Part shown: positions 19,000-27,307 of the stretch, piece by piece
Layout of the letters: every line of letters begins with the position of its first letter
Position numbering within the stretch: the first letter of the stretch is position 1
NCBI GenBank assembly: GCA_016209225.1
Contig: JACQWO010000058.1
Location: 1 to 64,000, forward strand
Source of the DNA: Desulfobacterales bacterium
GTDB lineage: Bacteria > Desulfobacterota > UBA8473
Reading direction: 5' to 3'
DNA length: 64,000 nt
Program-made: the position numbers and the translations under genes
The notes under the pieces: generated by a model
Databases searched by the model: none
What the model saw: only the letters and a program-made list of their open reading frames with translations
Told to the model about the DNA's origin: nothing

Positions 19000-19104
19000 T
19001 GCACCGCCTCCTTTGTTTAATAAGTTCATACTGAAAAACAGTAAAAGATAAACCTATTCGCTATTTATATGGTTAAATATAGGGCATTTAGAATATATTT
19101 TTTT

Positions 19105-20310
19105 CTATTTGGAAACCTTCCATCCTGTCACAGGGACAAACTTTCCAGTACCTGGGTCAGCCTTAAAGACCCTTGCCGAATTTATCCCCTTGTGATTACT
19201 GGAACTAAAGTTTACTGGACCGGAGAGCCCTTTCATGTCAAAATCCTTTATGCTTTCCAGAGCCGTTACCAGCCGCTCTCCGTCTACATCCCTGCCTGCC
19301 CTTAACAGCCCTTCATTCAATACCACACCAATTGACCAGATGAATGTGTGTGTCTTCCCCCGATATGGCTTTTCTGTACCAGGTGCATATTTGAGGATTA
19401 CCTTCCTCATGAAAGCTACACCTTCACCATCGTCATACCATGAGGCAAAAGGGCTTGCTGCATAGTATTTTTTTGCTGCTTCCTTGGCAACATGTATAGC
19501 CTGTTCGTCGGCTGCCGCTGTGTTTCCAAAGACATGTACATCCATACCTAACTTTTTTAACTCCCTCAAAAGTATACCGGTAGGTTGGGTAAGAAAACCG
19601 CACAATACTATGTTGTTCACCTGATACCTTTTCATACTCATTACCTGAGATGTGGCATCAAGAGAACCAGGGTTTAAAACCTCTTTTGTTACGGGAGTCA
19701 GTTTATGGAATTTCAGCCTCTCAATTGCAGATTCGAGGTCCAGTTTTCCTGTCTCATTATCAGGGTAAACCAGGGCAACCCTGGGATTCTGAGGCTTCAG
19801 ATCATCTATCATGTAATCAATGATAGTCTTCATTGTATTGGGATAGGTTTCAAATACAGCAAAGATATATCTTTTAAAAGGTGATACGTTCTTATCATTA
19901 GGTGGTATCGCCATGGTTGGGATCTTTTCCTTTTCTATATGTCGAAAGAGGGTTACAGTTGCCCCTGAAGATGTAGGCCCGATCAGCGCTAATATCTTAT
20001 CCCTGTAAAGGAGTTTTTTGAAAGAGGCTATGGCTTGGGGGATTGCATATCTATCATCCTCAACTATGAGTTTTACCTTCCTGCCGTTAATCCCACCCTG
20101 TTCGTTGACATATCTGAAGATGCTTCTTAAGGCGTTGGTTCCGGGTAGAGTCAGATCGGCTGCAGGACCGGTTTGGTCGAGTATAACCCCGATCGTTAAT
20201 GTGTCACTGGTTACCCCTCTTGGCTCATCAGCATATCCCTTGCTCATAAAAGTAAAGACATATGTCAGAACGCCACAAATGGCACAAAACAATTTGAAGT
20301 TCATTTTCAT
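19105..20310 (-). CDS. branched-chain amino acid/organic acid ABC transporter substrate-binding protein (paralog 2)
   Basis: The 401-aa product is highly similar along its whole length to paralog 1, from the signal peptide (MKMNFKLFCAICG) to the identical end VPVTGWKVSK. Differences cluster in a few loops, for example ADLTLPGTNALRSIFRYV against ADGIAPATHAARNIFRYA, and around the hinge segment after VFGN, which suggests ligand specialisation. The upstream leader (AAACCTATTC-CTATTTATAT) is also duplicated, so the tandem copy carried its own control region. ATG 20310 follows GGAGGC. It acts in the periplasm. Confidence 0.88.
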   Translation of the reverse strand: MKMNFKLFCAICGVLTYVFTFMSKGYADEPRGVTSDTLTIGVILDQTGPAADLTLPGTNALRSIFRYVNEQGGINGRKVKLIVEDDRYAIPQAIASFKKLLYRDKILALIGPTSSGATVTLFRHIEKEKIPTMAIPPNDKNVSPFKRYIFAVFETYPNTMKTIIDYMIDDLKPQNPRVALVYPDNETGKLDLESAIERLKFHKLTPVTKEVLNPGSLDATSQVMSMKRYQVNNIVLCGFLTQPTGILLRELKKLGMDVHVFGNTAAADEQAIHVAKEAAKKYYAASPFASWYDDGEGVAFMRKVILKYAPGTEKPYRGKTHTFIWSIGVVLNEGLLRAGRDVDGERLVTALESIKDFDMKGLSGPVNFSSSNHKGINSARVFKADPGTGKFVPVTGWKVSK

Positions 20311-20602
20311 TACACTGCCTCCTTTTTAATGGTTTCTGAATTCGCACTGAAAAACAGAAAAAGGTAAACCTATTCCCTATTTATATAGTTAAATATAGGG
20401 CAGATGTCAATCGAAATTTTCTACTGGCATTAGATACCCTCGTAGTTCTTTTTTCTAACATGATAAGTAGGCAAGCCTTTAGCAGATAAGCATTTTTTTT
20501 CTTCCAATTTAAAATAAATCATGTTATGTATTCCTATCTTACTATTTTCCCTGATCTGTATCCTGCTTGCAATTTTATAATCAGTTAACAAAGGAGTGAA
20601 GT

Positions 20603-20905
20603 ATGTTTCATATTGCCGACAAAGCCAAAGATAAGCTGAACCATTTACTAACGGAGGAAGGAAACAAAGGTAAATTATTTAGACTGGATATGAAAGGGAT
20701 GGGGTGATCTGGCCCTAAGTTCGACCTGGTTCTGGATGAACCAAAGGAAAATGACAGTATAGTCCGAGAAGATGGGATTGACTTCTTGCTTTCCCCAGAA
20801 ACTGCCCTTAGGATTAAGATTTTCAAGGATATAAAAATAGACTATTCAGATGGGGTTTATACCGGTGGCTTTAAAGTTAAAGCTGGCTTCCTTTCAGGCT
20901 GTTAA
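20603..20905 (+). CDS. HesB/IscA-like selenoprotein (in-frame TGA read as selenocysteine)
   Basis: Starting at ATG 20603 behind AAGGAGTGAAGT, the frame reads MFHIADKAKDKLNHLL ... RLDMKGMG, then TGA (20705-20707, codon 35), then SGPKFDLVLDEPKENDSIV and continues 65 more codons to TAA. The joined 100-residue protein matches the HesB/IscA-like family, whose members have GG(C/U)SGP-x-(L/F)-x-(L/M)-x-LDEP at this place; in several Desulfobacterota the residue is selenocysteine. A hairpin GGTTC-TGGAT-GAACC sits 20 nt after the TGA, at the usual distance for a bacterial SECIS, with CCT/AGG extending the stem. The role in the cell is not known; family relatives bind iron or FeS clusters. Confidence 0.85.
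20725..20747 (+). promoter_or_regulatory. bacterial SECIS-like hairpin
   Basis: The sequence CCT-GGTTC-TGGAT-GAACC-AA-AGG lies 20 nt after the in-frame TGA if counted to GGTTC. The five-base stem, a short loop with G in its first positions and a lower stem closed across an AA bulge fit what SelB needs in bacteria. This was folded by eye only. Confidence 0.65.
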
Positions 20906-21049
20906 ACCCTATCATCTCCCAGCAAGTATTTTTTGAGAATAGGATTGACGATACCCTCCCTCGCCTGCCTTTTATACCTTTTGTTTCAACCTATGATTAT
21001 TCAAATTAACCTCTCTTTCTTTTCCATCTACCTTTAAAATATCCATTTA

Positions 21050-21186
21050 TTGATAGGCTCGTAAAAAGTCTGAAAACCCCATATTCTGTCATTCCCGTTA
21101 AAACGGGAATCAAGTTTTTTCAAGTAGTTACATGCTCTATGGATTCCGGATTCCGCCGTAATGACGACTTTTACGAAGCCGTCATT
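21050..21186. repeat. TAAAAAGTC-ended palindromic element, copy R4
   Basis: It starts TTGATAGGCTCGTAAAAAGTC-like and ends GACTTTTACGAAGCCGTCA, as do the elements at 28.0, 31.3 and 41.3 kb, but its interior is different: GTCATTCCCGTTAAAACGGG and GGATTCCGGATTCCGCCG ... AATGAC. It lies in the 587-bp gap between the selenoprotein gene and the dehydratase gene; no coding sequence is seen in that gap. Confidence 0.7.
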
Positions 21187-21262
21187 TATTGATTCAAGCA
21201 TTTATTATCAATACCCAGTAGAAGTTCCTTGACAAAAAATCAATCTATAAGGTAAAAATAAT

Positions 21263-21425
21263 GTAACTATTCAGGCACAAAGAGACAAAGGCACAGAGGC
21301 ACAAAGAATAAGAAAAAAGCAAAAAACAACACCTGCCTGCCGGTAGGTAGGGAGACAACCGTATCGCTCGACAAAAATTTACCTTCTTTCGTGTTTAAGT
21401 TGAAAGCCTTGGGTTGAGTAGTCCA
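21263..21425. repeat. shared-end palindromic element, copy D (degenerate)
   Basis: The left end GTAACTATTCAGG and the CACAAAG units match copies B and F. The right part has lost the matching arm, leaving GGTTGAGTAGTCC. It also contains CCTGCCTGCCGGTAGG. It ends about 70 bases before the next gene. Confidence 0.5.
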
Positions 21426-21492
21426 CAATGCTGATGAATCTTGAGTAGGAAATAGTGGATATTCTTATAACCATAGGCCATGCGGGATAACT

Positions 21493-22617
21493 GTGGTGCA
21501 TTCAATTGATAGTATGGAGAGGTTGAGGGATGAGTTAAACTCATTTCCTCAGAATGAATCCATAAAGAAATGGAAGAATCAGGGGAAAAAGGTAATTGGG
21601 TGGGTATGCAACTATGTCCCTGAAGAGATTATTTACGCTGCCGGTTTCCTCCCCATCAGGATTATGGGGCATGAAGGTGTCATAAGCAGAGGGGATGATT
21701 ATCTGCAAAGCAATATGTGTCCTTACATTAGGGGGTGTTTAAGCCAGGGCTTAGAAAAAAAGTATGACTTTCTGGATGGTATTATCTTTGCCCACACCTG
21801 TGATGCCGTTTGCAGACTCTTTGATAATTGGCGGATATATGTAGGGGCACCTTACTCTTACCTGCTGGACCATCCTCATAAAATTTCCGATTCTTCTCAA
21901 CAGTATCATTATCGGCAATTGGAAAAGCTAAAAAAATCTCTGGAGGATTTATCGGGTCAAGAGATTACGAACTCATCTCTGAAGGAGGCCATTGATATAT
22001 ACAATGAAAACCGCATGCTGTTAAAGCAGATCCATCGCCTTATGGCAGGAGATAATCCCCCACTATCCGGGGTGGAGGTATCTGATATCATTCGATCGAG
22101 CATGATAATGCCTAAAGATCAAAACAACTTACTCCTAAAAGGGCTTTTGGCTGAACTTGTGGCGAGAAAGAGTCCTTCCGCCCCTGGTCCCAGGTTAATG
22201 ATCAGCGGCAGCATAATGGACAATGCAGCATTTATTCGATTGGTAGAGGAGTGTGGAGCTGAGGTAGTTACCGATGATCTATGTTCAGGAACAAGGTATT
22301 TCTGGGATAGTGTCGAAAATAATCAAAACCCGCTGGCTGCTATTGGACTTCGATACCTTAATATGGTCCCCTGTGCCTGTATAGAACCCCCTTTCCCCAG
22401 ATTTGAATACGTGTTTAATATGATAGAAGAATATAGGGTTGATGGTGTAATTCTCTATGGACTCATGTTCTGTGATACCTTTCAATATGACTTCGTAGGT
22501 CAAAGGAAAAGGTTAGAGGAGAAGAATATCCCGGTATTGGAGGTTGAACTGGAACACCCATCATTGGGGTTAGGTCAGCTAAAGACAAGAATTCAGGCAT
22601 TTTTGGAGATGTTATGA
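21493..22617 (+). CDS. 2-hydroxyacyl-CoA dehydratase / benzoyl-CoA reductase family subunit (HgdB/BcrC type)
   Basis: The 374-aa protein belongs to the family of FeS subunits that receive high-energy electrons for 2-hydroxyacyl-CoA dehydration or benzoyl-CoA reduction. The three expected cluster cysteines are visible: NMCPYIRGC, FAHTCDAVC and LMFCDTFQYD. GWVCNYVPEEIIYAAGFLPIR is the family N-terminus. The start is GTG 21493 or an internal ATG seven codons later; no strong ribosome site decides. A second subunit of the same family lies at 24.86 kb. No ATP-dependent activase (HgdC/BcrAD) is in the window. The substrate cannot be told. Confidence 0.85.
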   Translation: MVHSIDSMERLRDELNSFPQNESIKKWKNQGKKVIGWVCNYVPEEIIYAAGFLPIRIMGHEGVISRGDDYLQSNMCPYIRGCLSQGLEKKYDFLDGIIFAHTCDAVCRLFDNWRIYVGAPYSYLLDHPHKISDSSQQYHYRQLEKLKKSLEDLSGQEITNSSLKEAIDIYNENRMLLKQIHRLMAGDNPPLSGVEVSDIIRSSMIMPKDQNNLLLKGLLAELVARKSPSAPGPRLMISGSIMDNAAFIRLVEECGAEVVTDDLCSGTRYFWDSVENNQNPLAAIGLRYLNMVPCACIEPPFPRFEYVFNMIEEYRVDGVILYGLMFCDTFQYDFVGQRKRLEEKNIPVLEVELEHPSLGLGQLKTRIQAFLEML

Positions 22618-23255
22618 TTATCGATCTGCATATTCATACGAAGCCGACTTCAAGGTGCAGTGATTTGGATCCGGTGGAATTGATAGAAGAGGCAAAGAGG
22701 ATAGGACTGGATGGCGTCTGTCTTACAGAACATGATAAGATCTGGGCTCTAGATGCAATCCATAAGCTGAGGGAAAAACATAACTTTTTAGTACTGGGGG
22801 GTGTAGAAGTAACCTCTATGGATGGGGATATTCTGGTCTTTGGGCTTGAGAAAGAGATTGCAGGTATTGTCTCTGTCGGGGAATTGAGAAGATTGGTAGA
22901 TGGGGTTGAAGGGGTAATGATCGCATCTCATCCTTTTCGGGGGGCATTCATAGAGGGGAAAGAGTTTTTCATACCGGGTCTGACACTGAGCGTTGAAGAA
23001 GCATGTAAAAAACCGTTCTTGAAATTTATGGACACCATCGAGTCTCTCAATGGACAAAACAGCGATCTTGAAAATGAATTCACTGTGAAGGTCTGCCAGA
23101 AGCTCAATCTGAAGGGTACCGGAGGAAGTGATGCCCATTCTCATATAGAGGTAGGACGATCTGTTACCATATTTGAAAACAGGATCGAGGATGAAAAAGA
23201 CCTTATTAGAGAACTGAAGGCAGGAAGGTTTAGTGCGGAGATGTTTCGTCAGTAA
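22614..23255 (+). CDS. PHP domain metal-dependent phosphoesterase-like protein
   Basis: The 213-aa protein has the PHP motifs: DLHIHTKPTSRCSDLDP at the N-terminus, LTEHDKIWA, an ASHPFRGA loop and the C-terminal GGSDAHSHIEVGR, which together supply the histidines and aspartates of a metal site. PHP proteins hydrolyse phosphoesters, sometimes of small molecules or nucleic acids; the target here is unknown. Its ATG overlaps the stop codon of the dehydratase-like gene (ATGATTA), so the two are translated together, which ties it to that pathway or its regulation. Confidence 0.83.
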   Translation: MIIDLHIHTKPTSRCSDLDPVELIEEAKRIGLDGVCLTEHDKIWALDAIHKLREKHNFLVLGGVEVTSMDGDILVFGLEKEIAGIVSVGELRRLVDGVEGVMIASHPFRGAFIEGKEFFIPGLTLSVEEACKKPFLKFMDTIESLNGQNSDLENEFTVKVCQKLNLKGTGGSDAHSHIEVGRSVTIFENRIEDEKDLIRELKAGRFSAEMFRQ

Positions 23256-23290
23256 AAAGGCTAATCTCAAACTCAAATGGAGGAATTGGA

Positions 23291-24760
23291 ATGGAAGAGA
23301 AATTTGAAGGGTTGGAGAGGGCATTTAATCCAAGGTCTGTCGTTGTAATTGGAGACAAAAGGCAAAACAATAATTACTCATTTCTGAGAGCACTGGCTAC
23401 CTTTTGTGGAAATGTTTATTCTGTCAATGTCGATCCGGGAGAGTTTCCTGGCATCGAAGCCCTGGGTGTTAAGAACTATACAAGCCTTTTAGATGTTCCC
23501 GATCCTATTGATTACGCCATCGTTGCTGTCCCTAGACAGATAGCCCCGATAATATTGAAGGACTGCATTCATAAAAGAGTAGGGGGAGTAAGCCTGTTTA
23601 CCTCTGGTTTTGCAGAGACCAGAACCAGGGAAGGGATGGAGCTGGCAGATACGATTACAAAGATGGCAAAAAAAGGGGGGCTCAACCTCATTGGACCTAA
23701 TTGCATGGGTATATTCAATCCCAAAATCGGTCTGAGAAATACACCGGATCAATACGCAGGAAATGGGGGTTCGGTAGGTTTTATATCACAGAGTGGAGGG
23801 CATGCGATAAACTTCAGTATAGTAGGGCACAATAATGGGATAGAGATAAGCAAACTGGTAAGTTATGGTAACGGCTATGTCCTGGACAGCACGGATTATT
23901 GTGAATATCTATTGAGAGACGAGGAGACAAAGATTATAGCCCTTTACATAGAGGGCATCAAGGATGGGAGGCGTTTCTTCAATCTGCTTAGGGAAGGAAC
24001 GAAGGTAAAACCAATCCTCATCTGGAAAGGTGGTCAGACAAGGGAAGGTTCAATGGCTACTGCTTCCCATAGTGGGTCCATGGCAGAATCGAGCCTTATG
24101 TGGGAGACAGTCATCAAACAGTGTGGTGCCATCAAAACAGACAACCTGGAAGAGTTGGTTGATACGGTTATGATGTTACTCTATGCACCTGCTGTCAAGA
24201 AGAACAGGGTTGGCCTGGTCTCTCTTAGCGGAGGACAGTGTGTCAATATGACCGATGTCTTTACGAAGCAAGACTTTACAGTCCCATTGCTCACAGAGAG
24301 ATCATACAAGGAGCTTTCTTCCATCTTTGCCATTGTGGGTGCGAGCTATAGAAATCCCATTGATCTGGGAGGAAACCTGTCACTGTCTGAAAGTACTCGC
24401 CGGGCTTTGTTGGGGAGAGATGACATCCCCAGCAGGGAAAGGCTCCTGGATATAACCCTGAATATTTTGGACAATGATGAGAATATTGATTCTGTTGTTA
24501 TTGAGATGTCTGCACATCTGATGGAATGGTTTAAAGAGGCATTCCCTGATTTTGCTGAATACTTTTACACCACGCTGGCAAATTTCAGGAAGAAGTCGGG
24601 GAAACCTATCATAGTTATTATCCCCCCTTCAAAGGTCGAGATAGGGGCAATCGAGATGAAACAAAATCTCTTAAAACATGGTATCGTCAGCTTTCCCAGC
24701 TTTTCAAGAGGGGCCGAGGCATTGGGGAAGGTAATTGGACATTACCGACAAAACCGCTAA
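23291..24760 (+). CDS. NDP-forming acyl-CoA synthetase, CoA-ligase (alpha) part
   Basis: The 489-aa product resembles the alpha part of ADP-forming acetate-CoA ligase/acyl-CoA synthetases. Residues 8-130 form the CoA-binding Rossmann domain (FNPRSVVVIGDK), followed by the ligase domains with GPNCMGIFNP, VGFISQSGGHAINF and SHSGSMAESSLMWE, where the His is the likely phosphorylation site. The ATP-grasp beta domain is absent here and not found elsewhere in the window, so a partner is needed from another locus or the protein only shares the fold. It is 35 bases downstream of the PHP gene after a GGAGG site, so part of the same operon. Confidence 0.8.
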   Translation: MEEKFEGLERAFNPRSVVVIGDKRQNNNYSFLRALATFCGNVYSVNVDPGEFPGIEALGVKNYTSLLDVPDPIDYAIVAVPRQIAPIILKDCIHKRVGGVSLFTSGFAETRTREGMELADTITKMAKKGGLNLIGPNCMGIFNPKIGLRNTPDQYAGNGGSVGFISQSGGHAINFSIVGHNNGIEISKLVSYGNGYVLDSTDYCEYLLRDEETKIIALYIEGIKDGRRFFNLLREGTKVKPILIWKGGQTREGSMATASHSGSMAESSLMWETVIKQCGAIKTDNLEELVDTVMMLLYAPAVKKNRVGLVSLSGGQCVNMTDVFTKQDFTVPLLTERSYKELSSIFAIVGASYRNPIDLGGNLSLSESTRRALLGRDDIPSRERLLDITLNILDNDENIDSVVIEMSAHLMEWFKEAFPDFAEYFYTTLANFRKKSGKPIIVIIPPSKVEIGAIEMKQNLLKHGIVSFPSFSRGAEALGKVIGHYRQNR

Positions 24761-24859
24761 AAAACAGTGAAGTAAGCTGCCCCATCCCCTTAATCCCCCA
24801 CCAGGGGAGAGGAGACGTCAAACCAGTTAATCAGGCTCATGTTTATTAAGGGAGAAGAA

Positions 24860-26089
24860 ATGAGTTCAGAAAGTTTGAGTAGCTCAAAGAAACAACTGAG
24901 GACGGCAAGGTTGGTGTGGCCCCTGGCAAAGGACTATTATGCCAAGGCAAGACAGGCTAAGATAGATAAGAAGCTGGTTGTTTGGACCATACTTATGGCA
25001 CCATTCGAGCTATTGCATGCGATGGATGTGGTTCCCATGATGACCGAACATTTCTCGTCTCTTTTGGCAATAAAACAGAAGATTGTGCCTTACCTTGAAT
25101 TAGCCGAGGGTATGGGATACACAAGGAATTCATGCTCTTTTCACAGGGCTGTAATTGGATTCGCTTTATCTGGAGAAGAATTGATGATACCAGAACCGGA
25201 TTTTTTTGTAAGCGCAACCAATGCATGTGATGGGGGTGTCAAAGTCCATATACCTGTAACAGAACGATTTGGGATTCCATATTATATTATAGATTCTCCC
25301 TATAATACCTCCGAAGGTGGGATGTCTGTTATTGAGGAAGAAAAGGTAGAATACTACAGGTACCAACTCCAGGAGTTGATCTCCATCATTGAGGAGTTGA
25401 CACACAAACCCCTTAATGAAGACAGGCTTAAGGAGACCATTGGATTTGCCAAACAGGCCAATGATCTATGGCTTGAGATAAATGAACTGCGAAAATCTGT
25501 GCCCTGCCCCATGAGTGTGGCTGAAGAGGCAACAACCATATATCCGCTGATGCAGTTGTTGGGGACCAGGGAGGCTGTTGGTTTTTATCAAATGTTATTG
25601 AATGAAGTTAAAGAACGGGTGAAGGAAGGAAAGGGGATTGTGGAGAATGAAAAGCACAGACTACTCTGGCTTGGACCTATTATTAACTATGATACAAGTC
25701 TATTGAATTACTTTGAGGAGTTCGGGGCAGTACTGGTTAAGTCAGATATGGATTACATATACCTTGGTGATCTGGACCCGGAAGACCCATTGGATAGCCT
25801 GGCGAGAAAATATGTTTCAAATTTTTTCAATGGTATTATTGAAAATCGGATCCGCATCACCAAAGAGATGGTCAGGGATTACAAGATAGATGGGATGATT
25901 ATCTATTCTCATCGTGGATGCAGGCTATTCTGTGGTGGTCAGAGGTCGGTAATGGACGCAATCTCTGAGGAGTTTGGGGTCCCTTCCCTCCTGATAGGCG
26001 GCGATCTCTCTGACGTAAGGGATTATAACAGGGATCAGGTTAGGAATCAGATAGAAAACTTCATGGACATGCTGGATAGTAAACGTTAA
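24860..26089 (+). CDS. 2-hydroxyacyl-CoA dehydratase / benzoyl-CoA reductase family subunit (HgdA/BcrB type)
   Basis: The 409-aa protein is a second member of the dehydratase/reductase family with cysteines in RNSCSFHRAVIG, SATNACDGGVK and HRGCRLFCGGQ. It presumably pairs with the 21.5-kb product to form a heterodimer. ATG 24860 is preceded by AGGGAGAAGAA; the ORF-track start at 24839 would add seven residues. Family members catalyse electron-driven dehydration of 2-hydroxyacyl-CoA or ring reduction; which one applies here cannot be settled. The order HgdB-like, PHP, acyl-CoA synthetase, HgdA-like is unusual because the two subunit genes are not adjacent. Confidence 0.85.
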   Translation: MSSESLSSSKKQLRTARLVWPLAKDYYAKARQAKIDKKLVVWTILMAPFELLHAMDVVPMMTEHFSSLLAIKQKIVPYLELAEGMGYTRNSCSFHRAVIGFALSGEELMIPEPDFFVSATNACDGGVKVHIPVTERFGIPYYIIDSPYNTSEGGMSVIEEEKVEYYRYQLQELISIIEELTHKPLNEDRLKETIGFAKQANDLWLEINELRKSVPCPMSVAEEATTIYPLMQLLGTREAVGFYQMLLNEVKERVKEGKGIVENEKHRLLWLGPIINYDTSLLNYFEEFGAVLVKSDMDYIYLGDLDPEDPLDSLARKYVSNFFNGIIENRIRITKEMVRDYKIDGMIIYSHRGCRLFCGGQRSVMDAISEEFGVPSLLIGGDLSDVRDYNRDQVRNQIENFMDMLDSKR

Positions 26090-26213
26090 CAGTTCACAGT
26101 TGGCAGTTAACGGTTGATAAAAATCAAAAATGCTTCAAGCTTTATATAACAGTGGGCTTAAGCCTGTTGTTGTAATTACCGTGAACCGTGAACTGAGAAC
26201 CGTGAACAGTTAC
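26084..26213. repeat. palindromic repeat family 3, copy 2 (inverted)
   Basis: This is the reverse complement of the unit at 13015-13140: GTTAACAGTTCACAG, ATGCTTCAAGCTTTATATAA, AGTGGGCTTAAGCCTG, TAATTACCGTGAACCG and GAGAACCGTGAACAG occur in the mirrored order. It starts within the last codons of the dehydratase gene and fills the space before coaE. Confidence 0.8.
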
Positions 26214-26241
26214 AATCATTGAAAGGGGGATAAAGGATTTG

Positions 26242-26841
26242 ATGAAGGTAATTGGACTTACAGGTGGGATTGCTACTGGTAAGAGTACAGTCTCAGGGAT
26301 TCTTTCAAGGCTGGGTGCTGAAATTATAGATGCCGATAAGATCGGTCATCAGATATATCTCCCAAATACCGAGGCATGGAAGGATATTATTGCTGCCTTT
26401 GGAGAGGATATTCTTCTCCCGGATAAGACTGTAAATAGACCCAAACTGGGTGGTATAGTGTTCAATGATAAGGCAGCCTTAAAAAAACTGAATCAGATTG
26501 TACATCCCAGGATGTACAAGGAGTTTGAAGAAGAGATAAAGATAAAAAGGAAAAAAAACAAAAACAAAGGTGTGGTAGTATTGGATGCAGCAATATTGAT
26601 CGAGGCAAACTGGCTGCCTTTAGTAGATCAGGTATGGGTAGTGGTTGCAGACCAGGATACTGTGATAGATCGTCTATGCTCAAGGAATGGATTCACTAAA
26701 GAACATGCCCGGTCCAGGATATCATCTCAACTCTCAGATGAAGAGAGGAGAAAGTATGCTGATGTAGTTATTGAAAACAATGGTACTATGGCAGGGGTCG
26801 AACAACACGTACATGAAGCATGGAAGAGAATCTGTCTATAG
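26242..26841 (+). CDS. coaE: dephospho-CoA kinase
   Basis: CoaE phosphorylates dephospho-CoA in the last step of CoA synthesis. The 199-aa protein has the P-loop GLTGGIATGKSTVSGIL at the start, IDADKIGHQIY, VLDAAILIEANW and CSRNGFTKEHARSRISSQLS. ATG 26242 is preferred to TTG 26239. The next gene, a small secreted protein, follows 15 bases downstream. It sits inside a set of CoA-thioester genes, which may be chance. Confidence 0.95.
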   Translation: MKVIGLTGGIATGKSTVSGILSRLGAEIIDADKIGHQIYLPNTEAWKDIIAAFGEDILLPDKTVNRPKLGGIVFNDKAALKKLNQIVHPRMYKEFEEEIKIKRKKNKNKGVVVLDAAILIEANWLPLVDQVWVVVADQDTVIDRLCSRNGFTKEHARSRISSQLSDEERRKYADVVIENNGTMAGVEQHVHEAWKRICL

Positions 26842-26856
26842 AAAAGGAGGGGGGCA

Positions 26857-27267
26857 GTGAAAAAGGGATTATATCTTATTGCGTTTTTAACAGGATTTCT
26901 TTTAATTACAGGTATGGGAGGGCTGGGAGGAACACCCTCTGGCAAGATTCCAACCCCGGAAAAGGATTTTTCTGCTACTCTTATCGACAAGCAAGATGTA
27001 GTTACTAAATGCAAACAGATCAGCAGGGATGGGGATGTTTTCTTCTTGGGTAAAAAGGGTAGAGGAACAGTTACCATTCCCTTCGAAAAGGTTAAAACAG
27101 CAGAGTTTCAAAACGGAAAGGGCTTAGTGATTGCCGTGCTTAAACTGATAGACGGACAGACTATAGAGATTGAGGTGGATAAGAGTCAGAGATTCTATGG
27201 GAATGTAAATTTTGGTACTTTCCAGATAGAAATAACCGATCTTAAGAAGATTACATTTACCCATTAA
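26857..27267 (+). CDS. small secreted protein of unknown function
   Basis: The 136-aa product starts at GTG 26857 after AGGAGGGGGG. It has a signal peptide (KKGLYLIAFLTGFLLITG), then a beta-rich domain with SATLIDKQDVVTKCKQISRDG, RGTVTIPFEKVKTAEF and GQTIEIEVDKSQRFYG. No family was recognised with certainty; the pattern of short strands resembles small periplasmic domains that sense or bind ligands. It lies between coaE and rlpA in one direction and may be translated with them. Confidence 0.6.
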   Translation: MKKGLYLIAFLTGFLLITGMGGLGGTPSGKIPTPEKDFSATLIDKQDVVTKCKQISRDGDVFFLGKKGRGTVTIPFEKVKTAEFQNGKGLVIAVLKLIDGQTIEIEVDKSQRFYGNVNFGTFQIEITDLKKITFTH

Positions 27268-27307
27268 CTTGCCAGGGTGCTAATAGTCAAAAAATCTGGG
27301 ATAAAGG

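Noticed and set aside
20608-20826. 72-aa minus-strand ORF
   Set aside because: It is the antisense shadow of the HesB/IscA-like selenoprotein gene, which has the ribosome site and family match.
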